64,000 nucleotides of DNA from CAZSLI01 sp964607705. GTDB lineage: Bacteria > Actinomycetota > Coriobacteriia > Anaerosomatales > PHET01. This document shows positions 46,896 through 56,675 of the stretch, piece after piece; the first letter of the stretch is position 1, and each line of letters opens with the position of its first letter. A model generated the notes under the pieces. It saw nothing but the letters and a program-made list of their open reading frames with translations, was not told the DNA's origin and made no database searches. The position numbers and the translations under genes are program-made. The stretch lies in assembly GCA_964607705.1 (NCBI GenBank), contig CAZSLI010000011.1, positions 1-64,000 on the forward strand, given 5' to 3'.

Positions 46896-47693
46896 ATGAT
46901 CCGAGTCCTCGTGTCCGGCGCCGCCGGCCGCATGGGATCCGAAGTCGTACGCGCAGTCACCGCTGCCGACGGCATGGAAGTCGTCGCCGCGGTCGACCCC
47001 AACGCGGTCGGCACGGCTGTTGACGCCGGCAACGGCACGTCGATCGAGTGCGTGGCTTCGCTTGCCGCCGCGATCGCAGACCACCGCCCCAACGTCATGG
47101 TCGACTTCACCCACCCCACCGTCGTCGCCGGCAACCTGTGCACCGCACTCGCCGCAGGCGTGAACTGCGTGGTCGGCACGACCGGCATGTCGGAAGGCGC
47201 CCTGGCAGAGCTCTACGAGTCGGACTGCACGCACCCCGGCACCTGCCTCTTCTTCGCGCCCAACTTCGCGATCGGCGCGGTGCTCATGATGCAGTTCGCC
47301 GAGAGGGCCGCGCGCTACATGCCCTACGTCGAGATAACCGAGCTCCACCACGACCAGAAGGCCGACGCGCCCTCGGGTACCGCCATCCGCACCGCGCGCA
47401 TGATCGCTGCAGCACGAGCCGAAGGCGGCGAGACGCCGGGCAGCGAGACCGAGCTCGAAGGCATGCAGGGTGCTCGTGGAGCGCTCGTTGAGGGCGTTCA
47501 CGTGCACTCCGTGCGGCTTCCCGGGCTCGTTGCGCACCAGGAGGTCGTCTTCGGAGGCCAAGGCCAGACGCTCACGCTGCGACACGACTCCATCGACCGC
47601 ACGAGCTTCATGCCGGGCGTCGTACTGGCGTGCCGGGAGATCCCGTCGAGAAGTGGGCTGATCATCGGCCTAGAGAAGCTGATGGGGGAGTAG
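46896..47693 (+). CDS. dapB: 4-hydroxy-tetrahydrodipicolinate reductase
   Basis: This 265-aa protein starts at ATG 46896 after AGGAGG. The nucleotide-binding VLVSGAAGRMGSEVV and substrate motif ELHHDQKADAPSGTA, including the catalytic His, define DapB. It reduces dihydrodipicolinate to tetrahydrodipicolinate in the diaminopimelate/lysine path. First of dapB - lysC - (DHFR-like) - dapA, one base before the lysC start. Confidence 0.97.
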   Translation: MIRVLVSGAAGRMGSEVVRAVTAADGMEVVAAVDPNAVGTAVDAGNGTSIECVASLAAAIADHRPNVMVDFTHPTVVAGNLCTALAAGVNCVVGTTGMSEGALAELYESDCTHPGTCLFFAPNFAIGAVLMMQFAERAARYMPYVEITELHHDQKADAPSGTAIRTARMIAAARAEGGETPGSETELEGMQGARGALVEGVHVHSVRLPGLVAHQEVVFGGQGQTLTLRHDSIDRTSFMPGVVLACREIPSRSGLIIGLEKLMGE

Positions 47694-47694
47694 C

Positions 47695-48951
47695 ATGACC
47701 GACGGAGCCGCAGGTCCGGCCGCAGCTCAGGCCAGCAGCACGCGGCCGGTCGTGGTCATGAAGTTCGGCGGCACGTCGGTGGCGACCACTGAGGGCCGCG
47801 CGGCGATCGGCGCTCGTGTCACCGCCGCCCTCGAGCTCGGCAAAGCGCCCGTGGTCGTGGTCAGCGCGATGGGACGCACCGGCGACCCGTACGCGACCGA
47901 CACGCTTCTCGGCCTGGTAGCCGGCCTGCCCACGGAGCCGCGCGAGCAGGACCTGCTAGCGAGCGTTGGCGAGGTCATCAGCGCGGTCGTCGTCGCTCAC
48001 GAACTTCGAGCCACCGGCGTCAGCGCGCGCGCCCTCACCGGCCCGGATGCGGGCATCGGCACCGATGGCGTGCACGATGGCGCGTCCATCACCGAGATCC
48101 ATACCGGCCCCCTCGCCGCCGCCATCGCGGACGGCGTGGTGCCGGTGGTCTGCGGCTTCCAAGGCATGAGCGACGACGGGCGGATCACCACGCTCGGGCG
48201 CGGAGGCAGCGACACTACCGCCTGCGCGCTCGGCGTGGCCCTACAGGCCGAGGAGGTCGAGATCTACACGGACGTTGACGGCGTGATGACCGCGGACCCG
48301 CGTAGCTGCGAGGGCGCGGAGGTCCTCGACGTCATCGGTGCCGATGAGCTCTTCCAGATGGCCAAGACCGGCGCCCGCGTCGTCCACACGCCTGCAGCGG
48401 AGCTCGCGCTCACGAGTGGCCTGTCCGTGCGTGTGCGCAACACCTACAGCGACCACCCCGGCACCCAGGTGGCCGACATCGCCGCCTACCGGCCTGCGAG
48501 CGTCGCCACCGCGGTCTCGCACGTCGCGGGCGTCGCCCGGGTTCGGGTGATCCTGCCGGCCGACGAAGGGACACCCGAGCACATGGCGGCGCAGGCGCGC
48601 GTGTACCGCGCAATGGCTGATGCCGGCGTCTCCCTCGACATGTTCACCCCCGTCGGCGAGCGCCTCATCTTCACCGTCGCCGAGGATGCGCTCGACGAAA
48701 CCTGCCGAGTACTCGAGCAGATCGGTCTCACCTACCGCGTCCAGCCGCATCTCGGCAAAGTGACGCTCGTCGGCGCGGGGATGCATGGCGTCCCGGGTGT
48801 CATGGCGCGCATGGCGGGGTACCTGGCCGATGCCGGAGTAACCGTCCTCCAGACGGCCGACTCACACACCACCATCTCGGTGCTCGTCGCCGAGGACGAT
48901 GCCGTCGCGGCCGTGAAGGCGCTCCACGACGGTTTCGCGCTCGCCGACTAG
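47695..48951 (+). CDS. lysC: Aspartate kinase
   Basis: This 418-aa protein starts at ATG 47695, one base after the dapB stop (GGGGGAGTAGC ribosome site). KFGGTSVA and GRGGSDTTACALG mark the kinase, and two ACT-like regulatory domains lie at 270-415. It phosphorylates aspartate, the first step to lysine, threonine and methionine; the ACT pair suggests feedback control by lysine or threonine. Confidence 0.96.
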   Translation: MTDGAAGPAAAQASSTRPVVVMKFGGTSVATTEGRAAIGARVTAALELGKAPVVVVSAMGRTGDPYATDTLLGLVAGLPTEPREQDLLASVGEVISAVVVAHELRATGVSARALTGPDAGIGTDGVHDGASITEIHTGPLAAAIADGVVPVVCGFQGMSDDGRITTLGRGGSDTTACALGVALQAEEVEIYTDVDGVMTADPRSCEGAEVLDVIGADELFQMAKTGARVVHTPAAELALTSGLSVRVRNTYSDHPGTQVADIAAYRPASVATAVSHVAGVARVRVILPADEGTPEHMAAQARVYRAMADAGVSLDMFTPVGERLIFTVAEDALDETCRVLEQIGLTYRVQPHLGKVTLVGAGMHGVPGVMARMAGYLADAGVTVLQTADSHTTISVLVAEDDAVAAVKALHDGFALAD

Positions 48952-48982
48952 CGCAGCCCGCCGCGCAACAGCAGGAGGGGGA

Positions 48983-49525
48983 TTGGTCACTGTGGCCCGA
49001 GAGATCGTCCTCTACGTCACCGCATCACTCGACGGCTTCATCGCCGACTCGACCGGTGGAGTCGACTGGCTTGCCGGCGCCGAGGGTGAAGACTACGGCT
49101 ATGCCGAACTCATGGACTCGGTGGACACCGTCTTGCAGGGCAGTCACACCTACTTGAGCACGATCGGGCTGGTGGACGAAGACCCCTATGCCGGCAAACG
49201 GAACTTCGTCTTCACCTCCCGAGACGACCTGCCTCTCTTCGGCCAGCCGACGTTCGTTCACGATGAGGCCGTCACGTTCGTCACGAAGCTGAAGCAGCAA
49301 TCGGGTGGCCGCATCTGGCTGGTCGGCGGTGGTCAGCTGGCGACGTCACTGGTCGGCGCAGGGCTCGTGGATGAGATCGACCTTTTCGTGCAGCCGGTCG
49401 TCCTCGGCGACGGGGTGCCGCTCTGGGTTCCACCACTGAATGAGCAGCAGCTCGAGCTCTTGGAGGCCAAGGCGTGGCCAGGGCAGCTCGCCGAGTTGCG
49501 CTACCGGGTCCTCGGCGTGGCGTGA
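48983..49525 (+). CDS. DHFR/RibD C-terminal family protein inside the dap cluster
   Basis: This 180-aa protein is read from TTG 48983 right after AGGAGGGGG; GTG 48992 is alternative. It has the DHFR-like core LYVTASLDGFIADSTGGVDW, LQGSHTYLSTI, RIWLVGGGQLATSLVGAGLVDEI and FVQPVVLGDGVPLW. It is related to the 30671 protein but only distantly. It splits lysC from dapA, which is unusual; a lysine-pathway role is not indicated by sequence. Confidence 0.92.
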   Translation: MVTVAREIVLYVTASLDGFIADSTGGVDWLAGAEGEDYGYAELMDSVDTVLQGSHTYLSTIGLVDEDPYAGKRNFVFTSRDDLPLFGQPTFVHDEAVTFVTKLKQQSGGRIWLVGGGQLATSLVGAGLVDEIDLFVQPVVLGDGVPLWVPPLNEQQLELLEAKAWPGQLAELRYRVLGVA

Positions 49526-49649
49526 CGCCTCGTCAACGAGGATGGTCGCTCGCGGGCATGGATCGGGCTGCGGTGTGGCACAATAGAGCACGTAACTGCG
49601 CATGACGCGTCCGCTTCGTATAGCGGACTTCACGAGGGGCTGACTTCCA

Positions 49650-50543
49650 ATGAGCACGCCACACTTCGGCCGCATGATCACGGCCATGGTGACCCCGTTC
49701 ACCGATGACCTCGCACTCGACTTGCCGCGAGCCGCTGAACTCGCCGAGAAGCTCATCGCCGAGGGAAGCGACGGACTGGTCGTCTGCGGGACTACCGGCG
49801 AGAGCCCGACGGTCTTCTACGACCAGAAGATCGAACTGTTCAAGACGGTCATCGAGGCCGTCGGCGGGCGAGTGCCCATCATCGCCAACGCCGGCGACAA
49901 CTGCACCGACGACTCCGTCGAGTTCGCGAAGAAGGTCGTGGAGCTCGGCGTCGACGCGATCATGGCGGTCGTCCCGTACTACAACAAGCCGCCGCAGGAG
50001 GGTCTCTACCGGCACTTCTGTGCGATCGCCAACGCGGTCGACGTGCCGGTGATCCTGTACAACATCCCGGGTCGCTGCGTGATCAACATGGAGCCCGCCA
50101 CGATCCTTCGTGTGGCGCATGACTGCCCGAACGTCGTGGCCGTGAAGCAGGCCAATGCGGACCTGTCACAGGTGGCCGCGATACTCGCCGAGGCACCCGA
50201 GGGCTTCATGGTCTACTCGGGAGACGACGAGCTCACCCTGCCGATGATGGGCATGGGCGGCACCGGCGTCATCTCGGTCGTGAGCCACGTCGCGGGCCGC
50301 AGGTTCAAAGAGATGATCGACGCCCAGGCATCGGGCGACCACACGCGCGCTTTGCGCATCCACCTCGAATTGCTGCCGCTCATGAAGGCACTCTTCATGA
50401 CGGCTAACCCGATCATGGTCAAGAAGGCACTCGAACTGCAGGGCTTCCCCGTAGGGGGAGTCAGGCTCCCGCTGGTCGAGCCGACCGCGGAGCAGACTGC
50501 AGAGCTCGAGCGCGTCATGCGCCACGTCGGGGTACTGTCCTGA
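49650..50543 (+). CDS. dapA: 4-hydroxy-tetrahydrodipicolinate synthase
   Basis: This 297-aa protein starts at ATG 49650. VVCGTTGESPT, YYNKPPQEGLYRHF, the catalytic-Tyr region LYNIPGRC and Schiff-base Lys VVAVKQANADL identify DapA. It condenses pyruvate and aspartate semialdehyde. It is just upstream of RNase J, the arrangement seen in Bacillus (dapA-rnjB). Confidence 0.97.
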   Translation: MSTPHFGRMITAMVTPFTDDLALDLPRAAELAEKLIAEGSDGLVVCGTTGESPTVFYDQKIELFKTVIEAVGGRVPIIANAGDNCTDDSVEFAKKVVELGVDAIMAVVPYYNKPPQEGLYRHFCAIANAVDVPVILYNIPGRCVINMEPATILRVAHDCPNVVAVKQANADLSQVAAILAEAPEGFMVYSGDDELTLPMMGMGGTGVISVVSHVAGRRFKEMIDAQASGDHTRALRIHLELLPLMKALFMTANPIMVKKALELQGFPVGGVRLPLVEPTAEQTAELERVMRHVGVLS

Positions 50544-50590
50544 CAACCGGCCGCGGATCGCGGTCGCGGAAGGAGCTAGCTCCCAACCAC

Positions 50591-52261
50591 ATGCCGAAAA
50601 ACAAACCGAACCGCCTGCGCGTCATTCCGCTCGGGGGGCTCGACGAGATCGGTAAGAACATGACCGTTCTCGAATACGGGCCCGACATGATCGTCATCGA
50701 CGCAGGCATCATGTTTCCGGACGATGACACTCCCGGGATCGACCTGATCCTGCCGGATTTCAGCTATATCGTGAAGCGCCGTGACAAGTTGCGTGGCATC
50801 GTGATCACCCATGGCCACGAGGACCATACGGGCGCGCTGCCGTACCTGCTGAAGGACCTCGACGCGCCCGTGCCGATCCTCGGCACGAAACTCACCTTGG
50901 GGCTCATCAAGAACAAGCTCGACGAGCATAAGATCAAGAAGCCCAAGCTCCGCGAGGTCAAGAGCGGCGGCCATTGCACGCTGGGCGCGTTCGGGCTCGA
51001 CTTCTTCGCGGTCAACCACTCGATCCCGGACGGCGTCGGTATCAACGTCCGTACGCCGATCGGCAACGTCATCCACACCGGCGACTTCAAGCTCGACCAG
51101 ACGCCGATCGACGGCCGGCTCACCGACTTCGGTGCACTGTCGAAGTTCGGCAAGCAGGGCGTCATGCTGCTGATGAGCGACTCGACGAACTCGGAGACGC
51201 CGGGGACGACGCGCTCGGAGGCCGAGGTGGGAAAGGCGCTCCGTCGCATCATCGCCGATGCCGACCAGCGCGTGATCGTCGCCTCGTTCGCCAGCCATAT
51301 CCACCGCTTGCAGCAGGTGTGTGACGCGGCCGTCGCCAACGGCCGCAAGGTCATCGTCACCGGCCGTTCGATGGTCAACAACACGAAGGTCGCTCGCGAG
51401 CTCGGCTACCTGACGATCGACGAGGACAACATCCTCGACGCGTTCGAGACTAATAACTTGCCGCCCGAGCAGGTCGTGATCCTCTGCACTGGTAGCCAGG
51501 GCGAGCCGCTCTCGGCACTTGCCCGGATGGCGAACGGCGAGCACCGCACCGTAAGCATCGAAGAGGGCGATACGGTGGTCATCTCGGCCTCACCGGTACC
51601 CGGCAACGAGAAGGCAGTCTCCCGTGTCATCAACCGGCTTGCGAAGGCCGGCGCGAATGTCATGCACAAGTCCAACGCGGACGTTCATGTGTCGGGCCAT
51701 GCCGCAGCTGAAGACCTCAAGTTGATGTTGAACCTTACTCAACCCGAGTACTTCATGCCGATCCACGGTGAGACGCGTCACCTCGCGGCGCACGCGCGCC
51801 TCGCGAAGGCGGTCGGCGTGCCCAGTGACTACGTGTTCGTTCTGGACAACGGCGATTGCCTTGAGATCGACGAACACGGTGCGAAGCTGGCTGAGCGAGT
51901 CGAGTCGGGCGTCGTATACGTCGACGGCCTGTCCGTGGGTGACATCGGGCACGTGGTTCTCCGGGACCGTCAGCACATGAGCCAGGACGGCCTCATATCG
52001 ATCGTGGTCGCCATCGACCGCAAGAGCGGCAAGCCTGTAGGTGAGGTCGAGGTCGTCACTCGAGGCATCGTCATCGGCGACGAGGGCGAGCTCTACGAAG
52101 AGATCCGCGCCCGCGCAGCCAAGACGCTCGCCAAGACCGGCAAAGAGGGCGCAACCGACCAGCAGGTGGTCAGACGCGCGCTTCGTGAATCGGTGTCGCA
52201 GCTCGTCTGGGAGCGCGTACGCCGGCGTCCGATGATCATTCCTGTCGTCATGGAGGTCTAG
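50591..52261 (+). CDS. rnj: Ribonuclease J
   Basis: This 556-aa protein starts at ATG 50591. Metallo-beta-lactamase motif ITHGHEDHTGALPYLL with later His/Asp metal ligands, the beta-CASP domain (SFASHIHRLQQV) and the C-terminal MPIHGETRHLAAHARLA region are complete. It is a 5'-exo/endonuclease for mRNA decay and rRNA maturation. Stop is four bases before the uppP GTG. Confidence 0.97.
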   Translation: MPKNKPNRLRVIPLGGLDEIGKNMTVLEYGPDMIVIDAGIMFPDDDTPGIDLILPDFSYIVKRRDKLRGIVITHGHEDHTGALPYLLKDLDAPVPILGTKLTLGLIKNKLDEHKIKKPKLREVKSGGHCTLGAFGLDFFAVNHSIPDGVGINVRTPIGNVIHTGDFKLDQTPIDGRLTDFGALSKFGKQGVMLLMSDSTNSETPGTTRSEAEVGKALRRIIADADQRVIVASFASHIHRLQQVCDAAVANGRKVIVTGRSMVNNTKVARELGYLTIDEDNILDAFETNNLPPEQVVILCTGSQGEPLSALARMANGEHRTVSIEEGDTVVISASPVPGNEKAVSRVINRLAKAGANVMHKSNADVHVSGHAAAEDLKLMLNLTQPEYFMPIHGETRHLAAHARLAKAVGVPSDYVFVLDNGDCLEIDEHGAKLAERVESGVVYVDGLSVGDIGHVVLRDRQHMSQDGLISIVVAIDRKSGKPVGEVEVVTRGIVIGDEGELYEEIRARAAKTLAKTGKEGATDQQVVRRALRESVSQLVWERVRRRPMIIPVVMEV

Positions 52262-52264
52262 CCA

Positions 52265-53101
52265 GTGGGGCTGATCGAAGCTGTCGTTCTCGGCATCGTG
52301 CAAGGCATCACCGAGTTCCTCCCGATCTCCTCAGATGGCCACCTCATCCTTGTGCCTTCGCTGCTCGGTTGGCAGCGCTTTGGCCTGGGATTCGACGTCA
52401 TCTTGCACGCGGGCACCCTGATCGCGACGATCGCCTACTTCCGCAAGGACGTGTGGGCTCTCGCCGTCGCGCTCTTCTCGCGCACCGCCGAGAGGGCGCG
52501 CGAACGGCGTCTCGCTTGGTTGCTCATCGGCGCCACACTGCCGAGCGTGGCCGTGGTGCTGGTCCTCGAGTCGTTCGTCGAGGGCGTGGAGAAGCGGCCC
52601 GTGGACCAACAGATCGTGATCGCCGCATACGGCCTGCTCGCGACGACCGTGCTCCTCGGCGCGTCGGAGCTGATCGCCGCCGCGCAGAAGCGCCGAAACG
52701 TGATCGCCGAGGAGGACTCGGGCCGACTGCCCTGGGGCAAAGCGCTCGGGATAGGTTTCGCACAGGGCTTCGCTGCCCTGCCGGGGCTCTCTCGCTCCGG
52801 CACCACTATCGCCGCAGGGCAGGCGCTAGGCCTGAGCAGGGGAGAATCAGCTCGCTTCTCGTTCCTCATGTCGATCCCGATCATCGGCGCCGCGACGGCG
52901 AAGAAGATGCTCGACGTCGCCGGGGGTGAGGGGGCATTGCCTCCCCTCGACGTGATCGTCGTCGGACTGATCGTGACGATCATCGTGGGCTACGGAGCGA
53001 TATGGTTCCTGCTGCCGTTCGTGCGCAAGCATTCGCTGTGGTGGTTTGCGGCGTACACGGGTGTAGCAGGTATCCTGCTTCTAGCACGATACGCATTCTA
53101 G
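52265..53101 (+). CDS. uppP: Undecaprenyl-diphosphate phosphatase
   Basis: This 278-aa protein starts at GTG 52265. Family motifs GIVQGITEFLPISSDGHLIL (usually SSSGHL; here SSDGHL) and GFAALPGLSRSGTTIAAGQ are present, with eight transmembrane segments. It recycles the undecaprenyl carrier for wall synthesis and gives bacitracin tolerance. Lies between RNase J and FtsK. Confidence 0.96.
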   Translation: MGLIEAVVLGIVQGITEFLPISSDGHLILVPSLLGWQRFGLGFDVILHAGTLIATIAYFRKDVWALAVALFSRTAERARERRLAWLLIGATLPSVAVVLVLESFVEGVEKRPVDQQIVIAAYGLLATTVLLGASELIAAAQKRRNVIAEEDSGRLPWGKALGIGFAQGFAALPGLSRSGTTIAAGQALGLSRGESARFSFLMSIPIIGAATAKKMLDVAGGEGALPPLDVIVVGLIVTIIVGYGAIWFLLPFVRKHSLWWFAAYTGVAGILLLARYAF

Positions 53102-53116
53102 ATACGGGAGCACGAC

Positions 53117-55369
53117 GTGGCCTCCAATCGCAGCACACGCTCCTCGAAGGGAAAGACGCAGTCGCGTTCTTCGCGCAATGCGCCGCCTCCCTCGATCCTC
53201 GACGACCGCTCGAAGCGCGACATCATCGGCGTGGGGCTATCGGTTCTCGCGATCGCCCTGATGATCGCCGTGCTCTCGCGCGACTCAGGCATCGCCGCTC
53301 AGGCCGCCGCGAGCGGCATGCGCATGCTCGTGGGCGTCGGCGCCTATCTGATCCCCCTCGGCTTGCTGCTGTGGGGCGTCTCGTTCTTCGTTCGCGCCGA
53401 GATCCGCGAGTGGCGCACCGGCGCGGGCATCGGCATCGTGCTGCTCGCCCTCATCTCACTTGCCGCCTTGACCACACCGGATCTCTCCTCGACACCCGGC
53501 ACCGACTACCTCAACTCCGCGCTGGTCGCGTCCTACGGCGGCTATCTCGGGGGCGCGATCGCCTGGGCGCTCGTCGAGCTCGTGGGCGTCAAGATCGCCG
53601 CGGTGCTGCTCGTGGGCCTGCTGCTGGTGGGTCTCGTCGTGACCGGCCTCTCCATCTCGGCTGTCGTCGAGTGGGTTCGCGACCGCTTCTGGGGCGGCGA
53701 GGAAGAGGAGGCCGAGAAGCCCGCCCGCACGCCGCGGGCGGAACGGGCACCTCGCACGGTGCCACTCGCTGACACCGGCTCGGCGGTCGTCTCGGCTGAG
53801 GCCGAGCGCCCCGCGCGTTCGCGCGCAGGAGCCGCCGGCGCCGATCCCGAGGCAGCGCGCAAGACGGTGCCGGTCGCAAAGTCGGTCTCCCCACGGCGCA
53901 TGGAGGGCTTTGAGCTGCCAGGCCTCGCGTTACTGACCCGTACCAAGGAGTCGGCCGCCACCCACAAGACGAGCGACAACGAGCTGCGTTCCACTGCCGC
54001 CGTCATCGCCGACACGCTCGCGACCTTCGATATCCCGGCCCGCGTGGTCTCGTGGGTCGCCGGCCCCACCGTTACGCTGTTCGAGGTCGAGATCGCCAAG
54101 GGCGTGCGCCTCTCGCGCGTCACCGCGCTCGCCGACGACCTCGCGCTCTCGCTCGCTGCGAGCACGGTGCGCATCCTGGCGCCGATCCCGGGCAAGGCGC
54201 TCGTCGGCATCGAGGTGCCCAACCAGCGCCGCTCGTCGGTCACGCTCGGTGACTGCCTGGCACCCGCGGGCGAAGGCGGACCGCTGCTCCTCGGCATCGG
54301 TAAGGACGTCGCGGGTGACCCCGTGCTCGCCGACCTCGCGACCATGCCGCACCTGCTCATCGGCGGTACCACGGGCTCGGGCAAGTCGGTGGCCATCAAC
54401 GCCATGCTCATGAGCGTGCTCATGCGTTCGACGCCCTCCGAGGTCCGCCTCATCCTCATCGACCCCAAGCGCGTCGAGCTCTCGCTCTACAACGGCGTGC
54501 CGCACCTCTACGTCCCGGTCGTCACCGAACCCAAAGAGGCCGCGAGCGCTCTGGCCTGGGCGGTCACCGAGATGGAGCGGCGCCTCAAAGTCCTGCAGGT
54601 TGCCGGCGCGCGCAACATCGGTCTCTACAACGCCATGGTCCAGGACGGCAAGGGACCCGAGGGCGCCGAGGAGCTGCCGTACCTCGTCATCGTCATCGAC
54701 GAGCTCGCCGACCTCATGATGGTGGCCGCCAAGGAGGTCGAGGACTCGATCGTGCGCATCGCGCAACTCGCGCGCGCTGCCGGCATCCACCTCGTCGTCG
54801 CGACGCAGCGCCCTGAGGCCAACGTCGTCACCGGCCTCATCAAAGCCAACATCACCAACCGCATCGCCTTCAACGTGGCGAGCGCCATCGACAGCCGCGT
54901 CGTGCTCGACCAGCCCGGCGCCGAGAAGCTCGTGGGCCTCGGCGACATGCTGTTCTCAACGCCTGCCTGGGCCAAGCCGAAGCGCATCCAGGGCTGCTAT
55001 GTGAGCGAGACCGAGATCGAGACGGTCGTCGCGCACCTCAAGCAGCAGGCCGAGCCCGACTACCACGAGGAGATCCTGCACCTGAAGGTGTCCTCGGTGG
55101 GCGGCGGGGTAGACACCGGCGAAGAGGACGACCCGCTGATCTGGGAAGCGGCAGACATCGTCGTGGTGAGCGGACTGGGTTCGACGTCCATGCTGCAGCG
55201 CCGGCTCAAGGTCGGTTACGCACGCGCGGGACGCATCATGGACATGCTTGAGATGAAGGGCGTCGTCGGCCCGCCGGACGGAAGCAAGCCGCGGGAAGTG
55301 CTGGTCGACGTGGAAGAGCTCGAGTCCATTCGGGCGTTCGAGCGCGAAGATGCAGGGGAGGCGATGTAG
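53117..55369 (+). CDS. ftsK: DNA translocase FtsK/SpoIIIE
   Basis: This 750-aa protein starts at GTG 53117 after GGGAGCACGAC. Four transmembrane helices (about 35-180), a charged linker, then the motor: Walker A IGGTTGSGKSVAIN (near 415-425), Walker B LVIVIDELADLMMV, and a C-terminal gamma winged helix for KOPS-like sites (GDMLFSTPAWAKPKRIQG then ASVVS-like SMLQRRLKVGYARAGRIMDM). It pumps DNA at division. Same place as spoIIIE in Bacillus. Confidence 0.97.
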   Translation: MASNRSTRSSKGKTQSRSSRNAPPPSILDDRSKRDIIGVGLSVLAIALMIAVLSRDSGIAAQAAASGMRMLVGVGAYLIPLGLLLWGVSFFVRAEIREWRTGAGIGIVLLALISLAALTTPDLSSTPGTDYLNSALVASYGGYLGGAIAWALVELVGVKIAAVLLVGLLLVGLVVTGLSISAVVEWVRDRFWGGEEEEAEKPARTPRAERAPRTVPLADTGSAVVSAEAERPARSRAGAAGADPEAARKTVPVAKSVSPRRMEGFELPGLALLTRTKESAATHKTSDNELRSTAAVIADTLATFDIPARVVSWVAGPTVTLFEVEIAKGVRLSRVTALADDLALSLAASTVRILAPIPGKALVGIEVPNQRRSSVTLGDCLAPAGEGGPLLLGIGKDVAGDPVLADLATMPHLLIGGTTGSGKSVAINAMLMSVLMRSTPSEVRLILIDPKRVELSLYNGVPHLYVPVVTEPKEAASALAWAVTEMERRLKVLQVAGARNIGLYNAMVQDGKGPEGAEELPYLVIVIDELADLMMVAAKEVEDSIVRIAQLARAAGIHLVVATQRPEANVVTGLIKANITNRIAFNVASAIDSRVVLDQPGAEKLVGLGDMLFSTPAWAKPKRIQGCYVSETEIETVVAHLKQQAEPDYHEEILHLKVSSVGGGVDTGEEDDPLIWEAADIVVVSGLGSTSMLQRRLKVGYARAGRIMDMLEMKGVVGPPDGSKPREVLVDVEELESIRAFEREDAGEAM

Positions 55370-55370
55370 C

Positions 55371-56144
55371 GTGGGCAAGTTGGGAGACACTCTGCGCGAA
55401 CGTCGCGTCGCCCTCGGTATCACGCTCGAGCAGGCCGAAGCAGGGACACGCATCCGTTCGCGGTTGCTGGAGGCCCTCGAGGACGGCGCCTACGAGCGCC
55501 TGCCCAACCCAGGCTACGTCCGTGGCTACATCTCGAGCTACGCACGTTTCCTCGAGCTCGACTCGGTGCCTCTGCTCAACATGTACAAGGCCGAGACAGG
55601 TGCCGCTCGCTATAGCGAACTCAATCTGCCGCAGACCGAGGAGGCTGTTAAGCCCACTGGTCAGCAGCACGCGATGCCGTGGCGCGCCGCGCTTTCCGTC
55701 GCGCTCGCTATCGCCTTGATCTCGCTCGCGATCTGGGCGATCACCCGCTTCGTAAGCGGGCCCGAACCTACACCTCCCGTCCCCACGCCGGTCACCGAGC
55801 CGACCTCCACGCCGGATGCGGGCAACGCTGCCACCGAGGAGACCAAGCCGGTGGTCAAGGCGACGCCTGACACGCAGAAGGAAGCGCCGAAGCAGCCGTT
55901 CACGTTGACGGTGCGCGTCTCGGATACCGGAGCGTCGTGGGTGCGCATCACCGTGGACGGCGACCAGGCGTACGAAGGCACGCTGGCCGCCGGGCAGGAG
56001 AAGGAGTACGAGGTGACGTCCTCGGCAGTCGTGCGTATCGGCAAGCCGGAATCGGTCACGGTACTCAAGGACGGCAAGGAAGTCGACGTGAAGAACACCG
56101 GCGGAATATCGAAGGTGACCATCGAGGCCACCGCGGCCGAGTAG
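55371..56144 (+). CDS. rodZ: RodZ-like helix-turn-helix membrane protein
   Basis: This 257-aa protein starts at GTG 55371, one base after the ftsK stop. HTH_25 domain LGDTLRERRVALGITLEQAEAGTRIRSRLLEALEDG (in part RERRVALGITLEQAEAGTRI), transmembrane helix ALSVALAIALISLAIWAI, Pro/Thr linker and an outside DUF4115 beta domain. RodZ links MreB-type cytoskeleton to wall elongation; YmfM is its Bacillus equivalent in this locus. Confidence 0.92.
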   Translation: MGKLGDTLRERRVALGITLEQAEAGTRIRSRLLEALEDGAYERLPNPGYVRGYISSYARFLELDSVPLLNMYKAETGAARYSELNLPQTEEAVKPTGQQHAMPWRAALSVALAIALISLAIWAITRFVSGPEPTPPVPTPVTEPTSTPDAGNAATEETKPVVKATPDTQKEAPKQPFTLTVRVSDTGASWVRITVDGDQAYEGTLAAGQEKEYEVTSSAVVRIGKPESVTVLKDGKEVDVKNTGGISKVTIEATAAE

Positions 56145-56171
56145 AACTGACGGTAGAGAGAGGGGCTGGGA

Positions 56172-56672
56172 ATGGCCAAGGACAACAGTTTCGACGTCGT
56201 GAGCGAAGTGGACCTCCAAGAGGTCGACAACGCCTATCAGCAGGCCGCCAAGGAGCTCGTGCAGCGCTACGACCTCAAGGACTCGGGCGCGACGCTCGAC
56301 TACAGCAAGGGCGACAAAACCTTCACCCTGCACGCGCCGAGTGACTTCATCGGCGGACAGGTCAAAGACGTGCTCAACGGCAAGCTCGTGAAGCGCGGCA
56401 TCGACCTCAAGGCCGTCAAGTGGAGCGCTCCTCAGGCCGCAACCGGCGGGACCGTGCGCTACACCGGCACGATCGTGATGGGCATCGAGACGGATCTCGC
56501 GAAGAAGATCAACAAGGAGATCCGCGACGAGAAGCTCAAGGGCGTCAAGGTGCAGATCGAGGGCGACAAGCTGCGCGTCAGCTCCGGTTCGCGCGACGAC
56601 CTCCAGGCAGTGATCGCCTTCCTCAAACAGCAGGACTACGGCATCCCGCTCCAGTTCACGAACTACCGGTAA
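56172..56672 (+). CDS. yajQ: YajQ family cyclic-di-GMP-binding / nucleotide-binding protein
   Basis: This 166-aa protein starts at ATG 56172 after GAGGGGCTGGG. YajQ/DUF520 signatures: SFDVVSEVDLQEVDNAYQQA, the central FTLHAPSDFI, and DLQAVIAFLKQQDYGIPLQFTNYR (in part FLKQQDYGIPLQFTNYR). Some homologues bind c-di-GMP or tRNA/GTP; the ligand here is not shown. A GGDEF gene is elsewhere in the window. Confidence 0.96.
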   Translation: MAKDNSFDVVSEVDLQEVDNAYQQAAKELVQRYDLKDSGATLDYSKGDKTFTLHAPSDFIGGQVKDVLNGKLVKRGIDLKAVKWSAPQAATGGTVRYTGTIVMGIETDLAKKINKEIRDEKLKGVKVQIEGDKLRVSSGSRDDLQAVIAFLKQQDYGIPLQFTNYR

Positions 56673-56675
56673 CGC

